Assembly: GCF_014698475.1 (NCBI RefSeq)
Contig: NZ_JACJTB010000004.1
Location: 1-64,000 of the forward strand
DNA: 64,000 nucleotides
From: Nostoc spongiaeforme FACHB-130
Lineage (GTDB): Bacteria > Cyanobacteriota > Cyanobacteriia > Cyanobacteriales > Nostocaceae
Direction: 5' to 3'
Below the pieces are notes generated by a model. That model was given only the letters and a program-made list of their open reading frames with translations, did not search any database and had not been told where the DNA came from. The position numbers and the translations under genes were made by a program. Of the stretch, positions 25,178-34,313 are shown in pieces (the first letter of the stretch is position 1; each line of letters begins with the position of its first letter).

Positions 25178-25930
25178 ATGAACGAGTTGGAGCGGTATTA
25201 TCGAATATTAGAATTAGAGCCTGGTGCAACACTTGACGAAGTTAACCAGGCTTATAAAGATTTAGTCTTTGTTTGGCATCCTGACCGCCTTCCCAAAGAT
25301 AATATCCGCTTGCAACAAAAAGCTCAAGAAAAGCTCAAAGCCATTAATGAAGCGCGGGATAAATTGCGTTCTTTTAACGGTCATTCGACCAATGGTAAGC
25401 ATCATACTGCTACACACCATCCATCACCCCAACCAAATGGGAAGCATTATGCTGCATCACCATATCAGTCGCCTCAACCGAATGGTAAGTATGATCATGC
25501 GTCACACTATCAGTCACCTCAACCAAAAAGACCGTCACCAACCCCCCATCACACACCAAACCAAAATCCAGATTTGAGTGGTAAAGATTTCAGTCGAGCT
25601 AATTTAAGTAACAAAGATTTATCTGGAAGAAACTTAAGTTATGCCAATTTAACTGGTGCAGACCTCAGCGATACTTTTATGCACAAAGTAATTTTGCGGG
25701 GTGCAAATTTATCAGAAGCCAATTTATTTAGAGCAAATCTACTTCTAGCCGATCTCAGAGAAGCCAATTTACGTAACGCTAACTTAATTGGTGCAGACTT
25801 GAGTGGTGCTGATTTGCGGGGGGCTGACTTGACTGGTGCAAAAATTCGTTCTGGCGATCGCTTGCTAGTGAAGTTGATTGGTGCTAACTTAGCAGGGGCG
25901 ATTATGCCCGATGGTCATACCCATAGTTAA
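25178..25930 (+). CDS. J-domain protein with C-terminal pentapeptide repeats
   Basis: A 250-residue fusion. Residues 4-67 are a DnaJ-type J domain (YYRILELEPGATLDEVNQAY, with HPD at 34-36), which stimulates Hsp70 ATPase. Residues 68-125 are a low-complexity linker with three near-repeats of SPQPNGKxxxAxxYQ type. Residues 128-250 are pentapeptide repeats, A(D/N)Lxx: FSRANLSNKDLSGRNLSYAN and onward, about 20 repeats that fold into a right-handed beta-helix. No signal peptide or membrane segment. It plausibly brings an Hsp70 to a partner via the beta-helix; an unusual Hsp70-like protein is encoded at 9.7 kb but no link can be shown. The gene lies inside a 73-bp inverted repeat. Confidence 0.92.
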   Translation: MNELERYYRILELEPGATLDEVNQAYKDLVFVWHPDRLPKDNIRLQQKAQEKLKAINEARDKLRSFNGHSTNGKHHTATHHPSPQPNGKHYAASPYQSPQPNGKYDHASHYQSPQPKRPSPTPHHTPNQNPDLSGKDFSRANLSNKDLSGRNLSYANLTGADLSDTFMHKVILRGANLSEANLFRANLLLADLREANLRNANLIGADLSGADLRGADLTGAKIRSGDRLLVKLIGANLAGAIMPDGHTHS

Positions 25931-26388
25931 TGATTAGCATATTAACTGCGATCGCTATTCCTCTTCACCCACACCAGATACATAAACTGTTAAGCATATA
26001 AGAAAGCACATTGAGGCCACAGAGGGCAGAGAGTAAGGGAGTAAGGGAGAGGGTTTGCAGCTTTTATTACCAATAAATATGGTGCAATTTAAATGACGAT
26101 TAGCTTACCAAAGCTATCTAAAACTCCTAGGTACAAATTCCCGAATTTTCTCTTGTTTTCTGTTTCTTCAAGCAACCAATAATCTCTCCCCATCAGATGG
26201 AATTTGTAGATAAAAATTACGTATTTTAACGAATTCCAAATTGAGATTTATCACAGAAAATGTAGCAATCCATATTTTTGTTACATCTCCTGCATTTTTC
26301 CGGCTAATATTAATTAGCTGAGTATGTATGGCTGACACTAAAGATTTAAGTTAGGCTAAAGCCATTTGTGTGGGGATAACAAATATAT
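25931..26388. other. Intergenic region with right inverted-repeat arm
   Basis: No gene seen in these 458 bases. Contains the right repeat arm (26036-26108) and then AT-rich sequence that should carry the promoter of the histidine kinase at 26389. Confidence 0.5.
26036..26108 (-). repeat. Right arm of 73-bp inverted repeat flanking J-domain gene
   Basis: Reverse complement of 24974-25046 with four mismatches. Outer ends are AGCTTAC/GTAAGCT and inner ends are short purine/pyrimidine repeats. No transposase lies between the arms. Confidence 0.9.
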
Positions 26389-28194
26389 ATGCGCTCTGCC
26401 AATGCTCAAAATACTTCTGTGAAAGATAATCAGACTAGAACTTCCTCTACAAAAGAGTCTGTAACTCAATCGTCAAATCATCCAAGTTGGATTGTTGGCT
26501 TAGTTAACAATCTAAGTATCAGTCAAAAAATTGCTTGGGGTTATACTGTTGCTCTAGGGGCGGCTGTTATTGGAACAGTAGCAGGATTTATGCTAGGGGA
26601 TTACTATCAGCAACAAGCCATCATTCAAAAACAAGAAAAATGGCAAGAAATTCAGCTAATTCGTAGTCTTAACTCTGTTTTATTAGAATTACAATCTCAT
26701 CAAGGTAAAATCTTAGTTTTTACAGATTTAAAACATTGGCAAGCAGAACGCATTCATGTTATCCAAAACTCTGCTGAACTTCAACAAATTTGGGCAGAAC
26801 TAACAACTTATGTTAATCAACATCCTAATAAAAAAATATCGAATTTCTTAGAAAATTATCAAAGTATTCCTACAGTATATAGCCAACAAATAATGGCGAT
26901 ATTAAATCAAAACTCTACATCTAATTTAAAGGCTGAAAATATAGCCAGTATAAAGGAAAAACTGTTAGCCCTTTCTCAAGGCGAAATATATTTTCAATTA
27001 CACAATACTACAGATGCTTTGGAAGAATTACTCGCAGCTTCTGAGGGGACTTTTCAACGCAAAGAAGTGGCGGTACTGGCTACAGAAAAAGTCCGAGACA
27101 GAATTATCATTATTAGTATGCTGTCATCGGTAGCGATCGCTATTATACTAGCCCACTACACCAGCCGAGCGATCGCACGTCCACTCAAAGCCGTTCACGA
27201 TATCGCGCTGAAGGTAACTCAGGAATCTAACTTCAATTTACAAGCACCAGTCACCACAGCCGACGAAGTGGGAATGTTAGCCGACTCACTTAATCAACTC
27301 ATTCAACGAGTTCATCAACTTTTAGCAGAACAAAAAGCCGAAGCATCTCGACAATTAATTCAAAATGAGAAAATGTCGAGCCTCGGACAAATGTTAGCGG
27401 GAGTCGCCCACGAAATCAATAACCCCGTCAACTTTATTTATGGGAATCTTCAGCACACTAATGCTTACTTTCAAAATTTGTTAATGCTGCTAGAAGCCTA
27501 CCAAGCCAAAGTACAAGATGATGAATTAGATGAGTTAGCTGAAGAAATTGACTTAGATTTCGTCAAACAAGACTTGCCAAAGCTATTACAATCAATGCAA
27601 GTGGGAGCTAACCGAGCTAAAGAAATTGTTTTAAGCTTGAAGAACTTCTCGCGGTTAGATGAAAATGAATTTCATGCTGTAGATATTCACTCTTGTATAG
27701 AAAGTACATTATTAATTTTAAATAATCGCCTGAAAAAAAGAATTAATGTAGTGAAAAAATATGGCGAAATTCCCAATATACAAGGCTATGGTGGTGCATT
27801 ATATCAAGTGTTTATGAATATTTTATCTAACGCTATCGATGCTTTAGAAGAGTCCCAAAATGAAGAAGAATATCAAGAAATTGTTATTTCTACACAAAAA
27901 CTCAATGCAGATTTGATAGAAATCAAAATTACTGATAATGGTTCTGGAATTTCTCCAGAATATCAACAAAAAATATTTGAAACATTTTTTACTACAAAAC
28001 CCATTGGAGTTGGTACAGGTTTAGGTTTGTCAATTAGCTACCAAATTATTGTCGAAAAACACAAAGGTCAACTAATTTGTGAATCGGAGTTTGGTGAAGG
28101 CACGACATTTGCGATCGTATTACCAATCAAACATTCAACTGATGATGATACCTCTTTAGAAGAGAGCGACTTAGCTCTTACCATTAATGACTAG
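26389..28194 (+). CDS. Membrane sensor histidine kinase with HAMP domain
   Basis: 601 residues. Two transmembrane segments (about 55-78 and 243-261) bracket a helical extracytoplasmic sensor region. HAMP follows (about 262-315, YTSRAIARPLKAVHDIAL), then a coiled coil, the H box AGVAHEINNPVNFIYGNL (His near 347), and an HATPase domain with NAIDALEES, DNGSGI (G1) and GVGTGLGLSISYQII (G2). The C-terminal tail (DDDTSLEESDLALTIND) is acidic. No receiver domain and no adjacent response regulator, so it is an orphan. The H box and catalytic core are of the same subfamily as the three giant kinases in the window. Signal unknown. Confidence 0.92.
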   Translation: MRSANAQNTSVKDNQTRTSSTKESVTQSSNHPSWIVGLVNNLSISQKIAWGYTVALGAAVIGTVAGFMLGDYYQQQAIIQKQEKWQEIQLIRSLNSVLLELQSHQGKILVFTDLKHWQAERIHVIQNSAELQQIWAELTTYVNQHPNKKISNFLENYQSIPTVYSQQIMAILNQNSTSNLKAENIASIKEKLLALSQGEIYFQLHNTTDALEELLAASEGTFQRKEVAVLATEKVRDRIIIISMLSSVAIAIILAHYTSRAIARPLKAVHDIALKVTQESNFNLQAPVTTADEVGMLADSLNQLIQRVHQLLAEQKAEASRQLIQNEKMSSLGQMLAGVAHEINNPVNFIYGNLQHTNAYFQNLLMLLEAYQAKVQDDELDELAEEIDLDFVKQDLPKLLQSMQVGANRAKEIVLSLKNFSRLDENEFHAVDIHSCIESTLLILNNRLKKRINVVKKYGEIPNIQGYGGALYQVFMNILSNAIDALEESQNEEEYQEIVISTQKLNADLIEIKITDNGSGISPEYQQKIFETFFTTKPIGVGTGLGLSISYQIIVEKHKGQLICESEFGEGTTFAIVLPIKHSTDDDTSLEESDLALTIND

Positions 28195-28354
28195 AGCCTA
28201 GTTCTCGCAATACCTGTTCGCCAGGAATAGATGTAATTTCTTCCTGTTCAACGGTTTGTAACCTGTTTTAAGCTTCTTTTTAGTTTGCTGATTTGGTATT
28301 GTAATTAAGAGTATCACCTTAAATTAACATACTATCAAAAAATCAAATTTATCT

Positions 28355-29179
28355 ATGAATATTGCTATCATTGGTTGTGGTTATGTAGGTTGTGCAGTGG
28401 CTAAATATTGGCAGCAAAAGATGACTTTTATTGTTACCGCCACCACAACTACCCCCAAACGCATCCCAGAACTTCAAACTGTAGCGCAAAAAGTTTTCAT
28501 TGCTAAAGGAAACGACGCAGCCACACTGCAATCAGTTTTGCAAAATCAAGATGTAGTTTTGTTGAGTGTGGGGGCAAAAGGCGCAAATTTATATGAAGAA
28601 ACTTATCTAGAAACTGCAAAAACTTTAGTGGCAATTTTGCCGCAGTTACCTAATATTCGCCAAATTATCTACACGGGCAGTTATTCTGTTTATGGCGATC
28701 GCAATGGTGCTACAGTCGATGAAGATACACCCATAGAACCAACCCATGCTTCAGGCATAATTCTGCGAGAGACGGAAAAACTTTTACTTTCAGCAGCCAG
28801 TGAGAAATTGCATGTTTGTATTTTGCGCTTGGGTGGTATTTATGGAAATAATCGAGAACTAATTAAAATATTTAGTCGTGCATCTGGTACAACTCGCCCT
28901 GGTAATGGTGAAGATGTCACGAATTGGATTCATTTAGATGATATTGTCAGCGCCATTGAGTTTGCCCGTCAACAACACTTAAATGGTATTTATAATTTGG
29001 TCGATGATGCACATTTAACCAGCCAAGAATTACTAGATACTTTATTTGCGAAACACAATTTACCTACAGTGCAATGGGATAGTTCCCAGACAAGCAACCG
29101 CCCATATAATGCCAATGTATCAAATCAGAAAATCAAAGATGCCGGATACAAACTGATTCATCCCCAAATGATTTTTTGA
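28355..29179 (+). CDS. NAD-dependent epimerase/dehydratase (SDR) family protein
   Basis: 274 residues. N-terminal nucleotide-binding motif GCGYVGCAVA (residues 7-16), a variant of GxxGxxG. Later come YTGSYSVYGDRNG, with the catalytic Ser/Tyr region, and LRLGGIYG and NWIHLDDIVSAI. It resembles the short YeeZ-like extended SDR proteins rather than sugar epimerases of 320 or more residues. The usual YxxxK is not clean, so activity and substrate are uncertain. It converges with the GH57 gene across a pair of inverted STRR arrays. Confidence 0.8.
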   Translation: MNIAIIGCGYVGCAVAKYWQQKMTFIVTATTTTPKRIPELQTVAQKVFIAKGNDAATLQSVLQNQDVVLLSVGAKGANLYEETYLETAKTLVAILPQLPNIRQIIYTGSYSVYGDRNGATVDEDTPIEPTHASGIILRETEKLLLSAASEKLHVCILRLGGIYGNNRELIKIFSRASGTTRPGNGEDVTNWIHLDDIVSAIEFARQQHLNGIYNLVDDAHLTSQELLDTLFAKHNLPTVQWDSSQTSNRPYNANVSNQKIKDAGYKLIHPQMIF

Positions 29180-29197
29180 ATTTAATTCATCTTACTC

Positions 29198-29310
29198 AGT
29201 GCTGAGTGCTGAGTGCTGAGTGCTGAGTAAGAAAAAGATTACTCAACACTTTCTCACTTGGTAAATGTTATATCTTTTAACTCAGCACTCAGCACTTTCA
29301 ACTCAGCACT
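29198..29310. repeat. Inverted STRR arrays between convergent genes
   Basis: AGTGCTG x4 at 29198-29225 and its complement ACTCAGC-type copies at 29280-29310 (AACTCAGCACTCAGCAC and ACTCAGCACTC). The two can pair into a long stem, a possible two-way terminator for the genes ending at 29179 and 29313. Confidence 0.75.
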
Positions 29311-29312
29311 CT

Positions 29313-30902
29313 TTACAAAGGACGATAAACGCGATAGTTAATTTCTGGGAAGATATTATCCATAACTTCGATTTTTTCTAGCCAACCACTGTCAACTTTA
29401 CCGATTTTGACATCTTCATAAAGTTTATTAAACCGCATCAGGTGCGATCGCGTCCGGCGGACTGCATAAGGAACCATTGTTCCTGTCCGCATAATAAATG
29501 CCCAGTCAGAAGATTGTGCTAATAACAGTTCTCTTGCTGCTTGGTTTAGCGCCCGCCATTGCAACTCATCAGCAGGTTCCAACTTCGAGATTTCAATCAT
29601 CCGTTCTGCGGCTTTGTGCAGATGGGGATAAATCCAAGCATTTGTTTCATTTAACCAATATTCGTGGAAACCTTTGTAACCCCAACTCGACTGAGAAGGA
29701 CGGCAAACTTGCTGGCTGGGTTCGGCTCGGAGATAATCTGCCAAGTGAGTCATTTTATATGTACCTTGGTCATACCATGACTTACGGAATAAGTAGTCAA
29801 TAAACCAAGGGCCTTCATACCACCAATGTCCGAACAACTCCGCATCGTAGGGCGAAACAATAATCGGCGGACGCTGCATAATTCCGTAAAGATGTTCAGC
29901 CTGACGTTCGCGGTTATACATAAAGTTGGCAGCATGTTCGGCGGCTTTTTCCCTTGCCCAGTATGGATCATACAGTGCCTTATCTGATAAACCTAAACCG
30001 CGTCCGGTAATTTTATGGTATTTAATCCCCGTATTTTTGCGCTGACCATTGGGCATGATATAGGGTTTGATATACTCATATTCTGCTTCCCAGCCCAAAT
30101 CTTTGTAAAATTCTCGATATTCGGCTGCGCCAGGATAGCCCACCTCAGAAGACCATACCTGTTGTGAAGATTCATGGTCTCTACCAAACGCTGCTACCCC
30201 TGTTTCGGTAAAAATCGGCGCGTAGCTACCAAAACGCGGACGGGGACGGGCATAAAGAATACCATGTCCATCGGTGAGGAAGTAACGCAAGCCAGCATCA
30301 GCCAGCATCCTCTCCAGCCCTTCATAGTAGGCACATTCTGGCAACCAAATACCTTTAGGCGGACGACCAAAAGTTTGTTCGTAGTGTTCACAAGCTACTT
30401 GAATTTGCGCCCACACAGCTTGGGGATACATTTTCATCAATGGCAAGTAGCCGTGAGTAGCGCCACAAGTGATAATTTCTAAGTTATTACTATCTTGGAA
30501 TTGCTTAAAAGCAGTTACCAAATCACCGTTGTAGCGTTCCCACATTTCCCGCGCTTCGTTAAACTCAGTAGCGTAGTGTTCCGCGAGATAACGAATATGC
30601 CCATTGTTAACATTATGCTCAATTTCTAGTTCTGTAAGTTCCTCTAATTTGGCTAAGTGAGCATCATAGCGTTCTTGCAATAGGGGATCACGTAGCATCG
30701 ACACCAAAGGCGGTGTCATACTCATGGTGATTTTAAAGTCGATGCCGTCTCGCTTTAAGCCTTCAAAGACTTTTAGTAAGGGAATATATGTTTCGGTAAT
30801 GGCTTCATAAAGCCATTCTTCCTCCAGCACATAGTCACTTTCTGGGTGACGAACGAAGGGCAGGTGTGCGTGAAGTACAAGCGCGACGTAGCCAATAGCC
30901 AT
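29313..30902 (-). CDS. GH57 1,4-alpha-glucan branching enzyme (DUF1957)
   Basis: 529 residues with the GH57 layout: HAHLPFVRHPE at the N-terminus (conserved His), TMSMTPPLVSML, GATHGYLPLM, GIWLPECAYYEG (nucleophile Glu189) and VSPYDAELFGHWWYEGP (acid/base Asp353), then the DUF1957 C-terminal helical domain. These are the marks of GH57 branching enzymes, which cut alpha-1,4 and form alpha-1,6 links in glycogen and are found in cyanobacteria beside the GH13 GlgB. Length matches the family (about 520-560). No signal peptide, so it acts in the cytosol. It is transcribed alone; the ATG begins MAIGYVALVLHAHLPF. Confidence 0.93.
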   Translation of the reverse strand: MAIGYVALVLHAHLPFVRHPESDYVLEEEWLYEAITETYIPLLKVFEGLKRDGIDFKITMSMTPPLVSMLRDPLLQERYDAHLAKLEELTELEIEHNVNNGHIRYLAEHYATEFNEAREMWERYNGDLVTAFKQFQDSNNLEIITCGATHGYLPLMKMYPQAVWAQIQVACEHYEQTFGRPPKGIWLPECAYYEGLERMLADAGLRYFLTDGHGILYARPRPRFGSYAPIFTETGVAAFGRDHESSQQVWSSEVGYPGAAEYREFYKDLGWEAEYEYIKPYIMPNGQRKNTGIKYHKITGRGLGLSDKALYDPYWAREKAAEHAANFMYNRERQAEHLYGIMQRPPIIVSPYDAELFGHWWYEGPWFIDYLFRKSWYDQGTYKMTHLADYLRAEPSQQVCRPSQSSWGYKGFHEYWLNETNAWIYPHLHKAAERMIEISKLEPADELQWRALNQAARELLLAQSSDWAFIMRTGTMVPYAVRRTRSHLMRFNKLYEDVKIGKVDSGWLEKIEVMDNIFPEINYRVYRPL

Positions 30903-31632
30903 AGTAATTTCGGGGTGATACTGGTAAATTTAAGGTCGAGGGGTTTAGCAGAAATTAACAATATTTTAAGACCTTCTGGGTATCGTCGTAGTCTGATTGT
31001 ATTGAGAAAGTTGGCTATGGCAGATAGGGAAATCAGGCAGAAGGCTGAAAGATTATGCACGAAGGTTGTTTGTGGAGAATGGGTGTAGGGGAGAAAGGGT
31101 ATGGGGTGTAAGGGTTTTAATGACCTATACCCCTTCACCATCCTTTCAAACCTAGATTTTGTATATTACTGTGTAAGTCTTGTGATCTGAAGCTTCACAA
31201 ATGATTTAGTATTACCGGGAGTTTTTTAGTTTTTTGGAAAGAAAAATTCTAGTTCATAACTCAATTCAATACTAGTTAATAGAAGTGAATTTACTGAAGA
31301 AAAACACCTTCAAGATAGGAGTGTTTTCGTGATTTATACATATTTTGAAGAAATTGAATTTAATATCCCAATGATACCTTTGCGTTTGTGGGTACACGCG
31401 ATCGCCGTGGCGAAAAGTTAGCCGTCAAATCTGTGGTGACACATATCTTGCACCTAGCCCCGACGAATGGAATTCGCGGCTATAAAAACGAAGTCCGCCT
31501 ACGCGGACTAATGTAAAGTCAAGGGCTTTGAACCCGCGCAGGCGGGTTTTGTTCGTGTAGCCGCGACTTCAGTCGCTTGGTGCAAGATGTGATGTGAGTA
31601 AAGTCTCTAATCCCTAACCTCAAAAAAAATAA
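30903..31632. other. Non-coding region between GH57 gene and hemW
   Basis: 730 bases with no supported gene. The first 240 bases upstream of the GH57 start probably hold its promoter. At 31080-31135 there are purine-rich GGGTGTA/GGGTATGGGGTG repeats. A folded palindromic element lies at 31445-31588. A short 20-base terminator-like AT stretch precedes hemW's end. Confidence 0.5.
31445..31588. mobile_element. Palindromic MITE-like intergenic element
   Basis: 144 bases bounded by a 10-bp perfect terminal inverted repeat ATCTTGCACC (31445-31454) / GGTGCAAGAT (31579-31588). Inside, GCGGCTATAAAAACGAA pairs with TTCGTGTAGCCGC, and two GC-rich hairpins occur: AGTCCGCCTACGCGGACT and AACCCGCGCAGGCGGGTT. 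No reading frame. Elements of this composition (GCGGCTA..., CCGCCTNCGCGG) are widely dispersed in Nostocales spacers. The outer repeats and nested hairpins suggest a non-autonomous mobile element. Confidence 0.65.
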
Positions 31633-32814
31633 TTAACCCAACTGATTAAATAAATCAGCCAAAATTACATTAGAAAATAAAAATCCTTCTGGGTCAGTTA
31701 ATTGCAACCTTCCTTCTGTAACTTTTACCCAACCTTTCTCAAGGTAAGGTTGCAAACATTGATACATCTCCCCTATTTTCTCTTCGCCAAACTCTGCTTG
31801 TAAGTTAGAAACACTCACACCTTCAGCCAAGCGCAACCCCAACATTAAAGTTTCTAACAATACCTCAGCTGGTGGAGTAATTTCACAGTCAATTTTGCAG
31901 CCAGCTTGTACCCATTGATAATATTCCTGAGTTTTGCGGGGGCGCGTGAAGCGTTTCTTGTCAGTGTAACTAGCTGCGCCCATCCCAAAGCCATAATAAG
32001 GTCGGTTTTCCCAATAAACGCGATTATGCTGACACTGGTGTCCAGGTCGGGCATAATTAGAAATTTCATAATGGGCGTAACCTTTGCCAGTCAATACTTG
32101 CTGTCCCATCTGGTACATCTTGACAGTGGTTTCATCTGTTGGTAGAGGATTATCCCCTGGTTTGTAATAGCGATTAAAAGCTGTACCTGGTTCAATGGTT
32201 AAATCATAGATAGATATATGCGTCGGGTTGGTAGCTACTGCTTTTTCTAAAGAATCCGACCATTGATCTAAAGACTGATGTGGCAACCCAGAGATTAAAT
32301 CTAAACTAAATTCGGGAATCTCGACTTTGTGAATTAATTCAACAGCTGCAAAGATATCTTTAACTGAATGCGATCGCCCAGCTACTTTTAACAATTCTTC
32401 TTGAAAGGCTTGTACACCCAAACTCACTCGATTTACACCCAAACTCTGATAGCCTGAGATATGCGCCAAATCAAATGTACCTGGATCTACTTCCATTGAA
32501 ATTTCGACTTGGGGCGCAATTCCAAAACTTTGTTCTAAAGCTTCTAATATTTGTGCCAACTGCTGAGTTGATAGCAGTGAAGGAGTACCACCACCAAAAA
32601 AAATTGTCTGCAAAGATTGACTAAAATTAGGTGTATTGGCAATTTCTTGGCATAATACCTCTACGTAATGGGAGATTGTACCCGATGTTTCACCCCGCAA
32701 GCGATCGCCCACAACAGACACAGGGAAATCGCAATAAAAGCACCGTCGTCTGCAAAAAGGAATATGTACATAAGCAGAACTGACCATGCCAGAAACAGCA
32801 AATTTTTGATTCAT
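31633..32814 (-). CDS. hemW: Radical SAM heme chaperone HemW
   Basis: About 393 residues from the ATG at 32814 (MNQKFAVSGMVSSAYVHIPFC); an inner ATG at 32787 (MVSSAYVHIPF) fits the family start even better. Radical SAM motif CRRRCFYC (CxxxCxxC), then FGGGTPSLL, EVDPGTF, RVSLGVQAFQEELL, SLDLISGLPHQSLDQW, HISIYDLTIEPGTAF. The HNRVYWENRPYYGFGMGAASY segment is that of HemW, once annotated as anaerobic coproporphyrinogen oxidase. HemW lacks the extra N-terminal residues of HemN. It inserts heme into target proteins. Ends 40 bases after a spacer with no clear terminator. Confidence 0.93.
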   Translation of the reverse strand: MNQKFAVSGMVSSAYVHIPFCRRRCFYCDFPVSVVGDRLRGETSGTISHYVEVLCQEIANTPNFSQSLQTIFFGGGTPSLLSTQQLAQILEALEQSFGIAPQVEISMEVDPGTFDLAHISGYQSLGVNRVSLGVQAFQEELLKVAGRSHSVKDIFAAVELIHKVEIPEFSLDLISGLPHQSLDQWSDSLEKAVATNPTHISIYDLTIEPGTAFNRYYKPGDNPLPTDETTVKMYQMGQQVLTGKGYAHYEISNYARPGHQCQHNRVYWENRPYYGFGMGAASYTDKKRFTRPRKTQEYYQWVQAGCKIDCEITPPAEVLLETLMLGLRLAEGVSVSNLQAEFGEEKIGEMYQCLQPYLEKGWVKVTEGRLQLTDPEGFLFSNVILADLFNQLG

Positions 32815-33063
32815 TTTCAGCAATAATTACTTAACTTAACAAAGCATTACAAATTGCCAAAATAAAAAGTTTGTTTATGTTTTTTTATCGTTTCACAACA
32901 AAACCATGCAAAATATTAAAATAAAGCTCTTTAGTTATAATATTTGCAGATATTCCCTGCTTCCGCCCTTAGTCTAAGTCAATATTCATTATTGCCTTTT
33001 AGCGATGAAATCAAAAACATTTGATTTTATCGGGTAAAACAATTGCAGGAAAACAACACAACC

Positions 33064-34140
33064 ATGCTTGATGCCATTATTATTCTCTCATTCATTTTGG
33101 CAGCAGCAGGCATAGGTTTCTACAGCACCGATCTGCTACCAGATGGCACGTTAGATCGAGTGACCAACCTAGAAGCTTTACGCCTCACAGTTGCCGTCTT
33201 TGCCGCTATTATTGGCGGTGCAGTTGGACTGAGTTTCCAGACGACTTATCGTCGCCTAGAGGCACAAGTCCGGGAAATGCCACTGGAAGCCATCTTAACG
33301 CGTGCCATAGGATTAGTCATTGGCTTACTACTAGCAAACTTAATGCTTGCTCCGTTATTTTTGCTACCTATACCACCAGACTTTAGTTTTATTAAGCCCT
33401 TGGTGGCAGTTGTTGGTAGTATTATTTTAGCTGTTACAGGCATGAATTTGGCAGATACCCACGGACGCGGATTACTGCGATTAATTAATCCGAATACTGT
33501 GGAGACAATGGTAGCAGAAGGTACATTAAAACCTGCCAATACCAAAGTTTTAGATACTAGCTGTATCATTGATGGTCGTATTGAAGCACTACTAGAAACA
33601 GGGTTTTTAGAAGGGCCAATCATCGTGCCACAATTTGTTTTACAAGAATTGCAGCAAGTAGCTGATGCTAGTAAAGACCAAAAGCGGGTGCGGGGAAGAC
33701 GGGGTTTAGAAATTCTTAACCGCATTAAAGAAGCTTACCCAGAACGCATCTTAATTAACCCCATCGACTACGATGATATTGCCACCGTAGACGCGAAATT
33801 AGTCCGCTTTGCCCAAGAAATCAACGCAACACTGCTAACCAACGACTACAACTTGTCGAAAGTAGCCAGCGTGCAGAAAGTACCCGTGTTGAACGTCAAC
33901 GATTTAGTTAACGCCGTCCGTCCCACTTATTTACCAGGCGATAACCTCGACCTCAAAATTCTCAAAGAAGGCAAAGAACCAAGTCAAGGTATTGGCTATT
34001 TAGATGACGGCACAATGGTTGTCGTTGAAGAAGGTAGCGGTTATGTAGGAGGTGAACTGCGGGTAGTCGTCACCAGCGCCTTGCAAACCTCAGCCGGACG
34101 CATGATTTTTGCCAAACCCCAAGCTTCAGCAATAGCGTGA
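33064..34140 (+). CDS. PIN/TRAM domain membrane protein (YacL-like)
   Basis: About 358 residues from the ATG at 33064 (MLDAIIILSF), preferred over a TTG at 33043. Four transmembrane helices occupy residues 1-135. A PIN-type nuclease domain follows: KVLDTSCIIDGRIEALLETG (Asp), FVLQELQQVAD (Glu), DAKLVRFAQE (Asp) and LLTNDYNLSKVA (Asp), the four acids of the PIN active site. A TRAM domain ends the protein (GIGYLDDGTMVVVEEGSGYVGGEL). This is the organisation of the B. subtilis YacL group. An intrinsic terminator follows at 34188-34221. Confidence 0.9.
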   Translation: MLDAIIILSFILAAAGIGFYSTDLLPDGTLDRVTNLEALRLTVAVFAAIIGGAVGLSFQTTYRRLEAQVREMPLEAILTRAIGLVIGLLLANLMLAPLFLLPIPPDFSFIKPLVAVVGSIILAVTGMNLADTHGRGLLRLINPNTVETMVAEGTLKPANTKVLDTSCIIDGRIEALLETGFLEGPIIVPQFVLQELQQVADASKDQKRVRGRRGLEILNRIKEAYPERILINPIDYDDIATVDAKLVRFAQEINATLLTNDYNLSKVASVQKVPVLNVNDLVNAVRPTYLPGDNLDLKILKEGKEPSQGIGYLDDGTMVVVEEGSGYVGGELRVVVTSALQTSAGRMIFAKPQASAIA

Positions 34141-34187
34141 GGGAAATGTCTGGTTCAATCACAATTAAATCATGCACAAGTAATGCG

Positions 34188-34221
34188 ATCGGTGTAGTAA
34201 CCCTGCACCGATTATTTTTTT
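34188..34221 (+). terminator. Intrinsic terminator after PIN/TRAM gene
   Basis: ATCGGTG (34188-34194) and CACCGAT (34206-34212) form a 7-bp stem followed by TATTTTTTTAT. It lies 48 bases after the stop at 34140. Confidence 0.85.
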
Positions 34222-34313
34222 ATCTTGTTATTAGTAATTCCGCTCATGTTTTTTGTGAAATGTGTATCTATAAAACGCATATTTATTATATTTAAATTTT
34301 CCATTATTCTTGT

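Noticed and set aside
30773-31141. 122-codon minus-strand frame overlapping the GH57 start
   Set aside because: It runs out of frame over the GH57 N-terminus and into a purine-rich spacer; the GH57 gene is certain.
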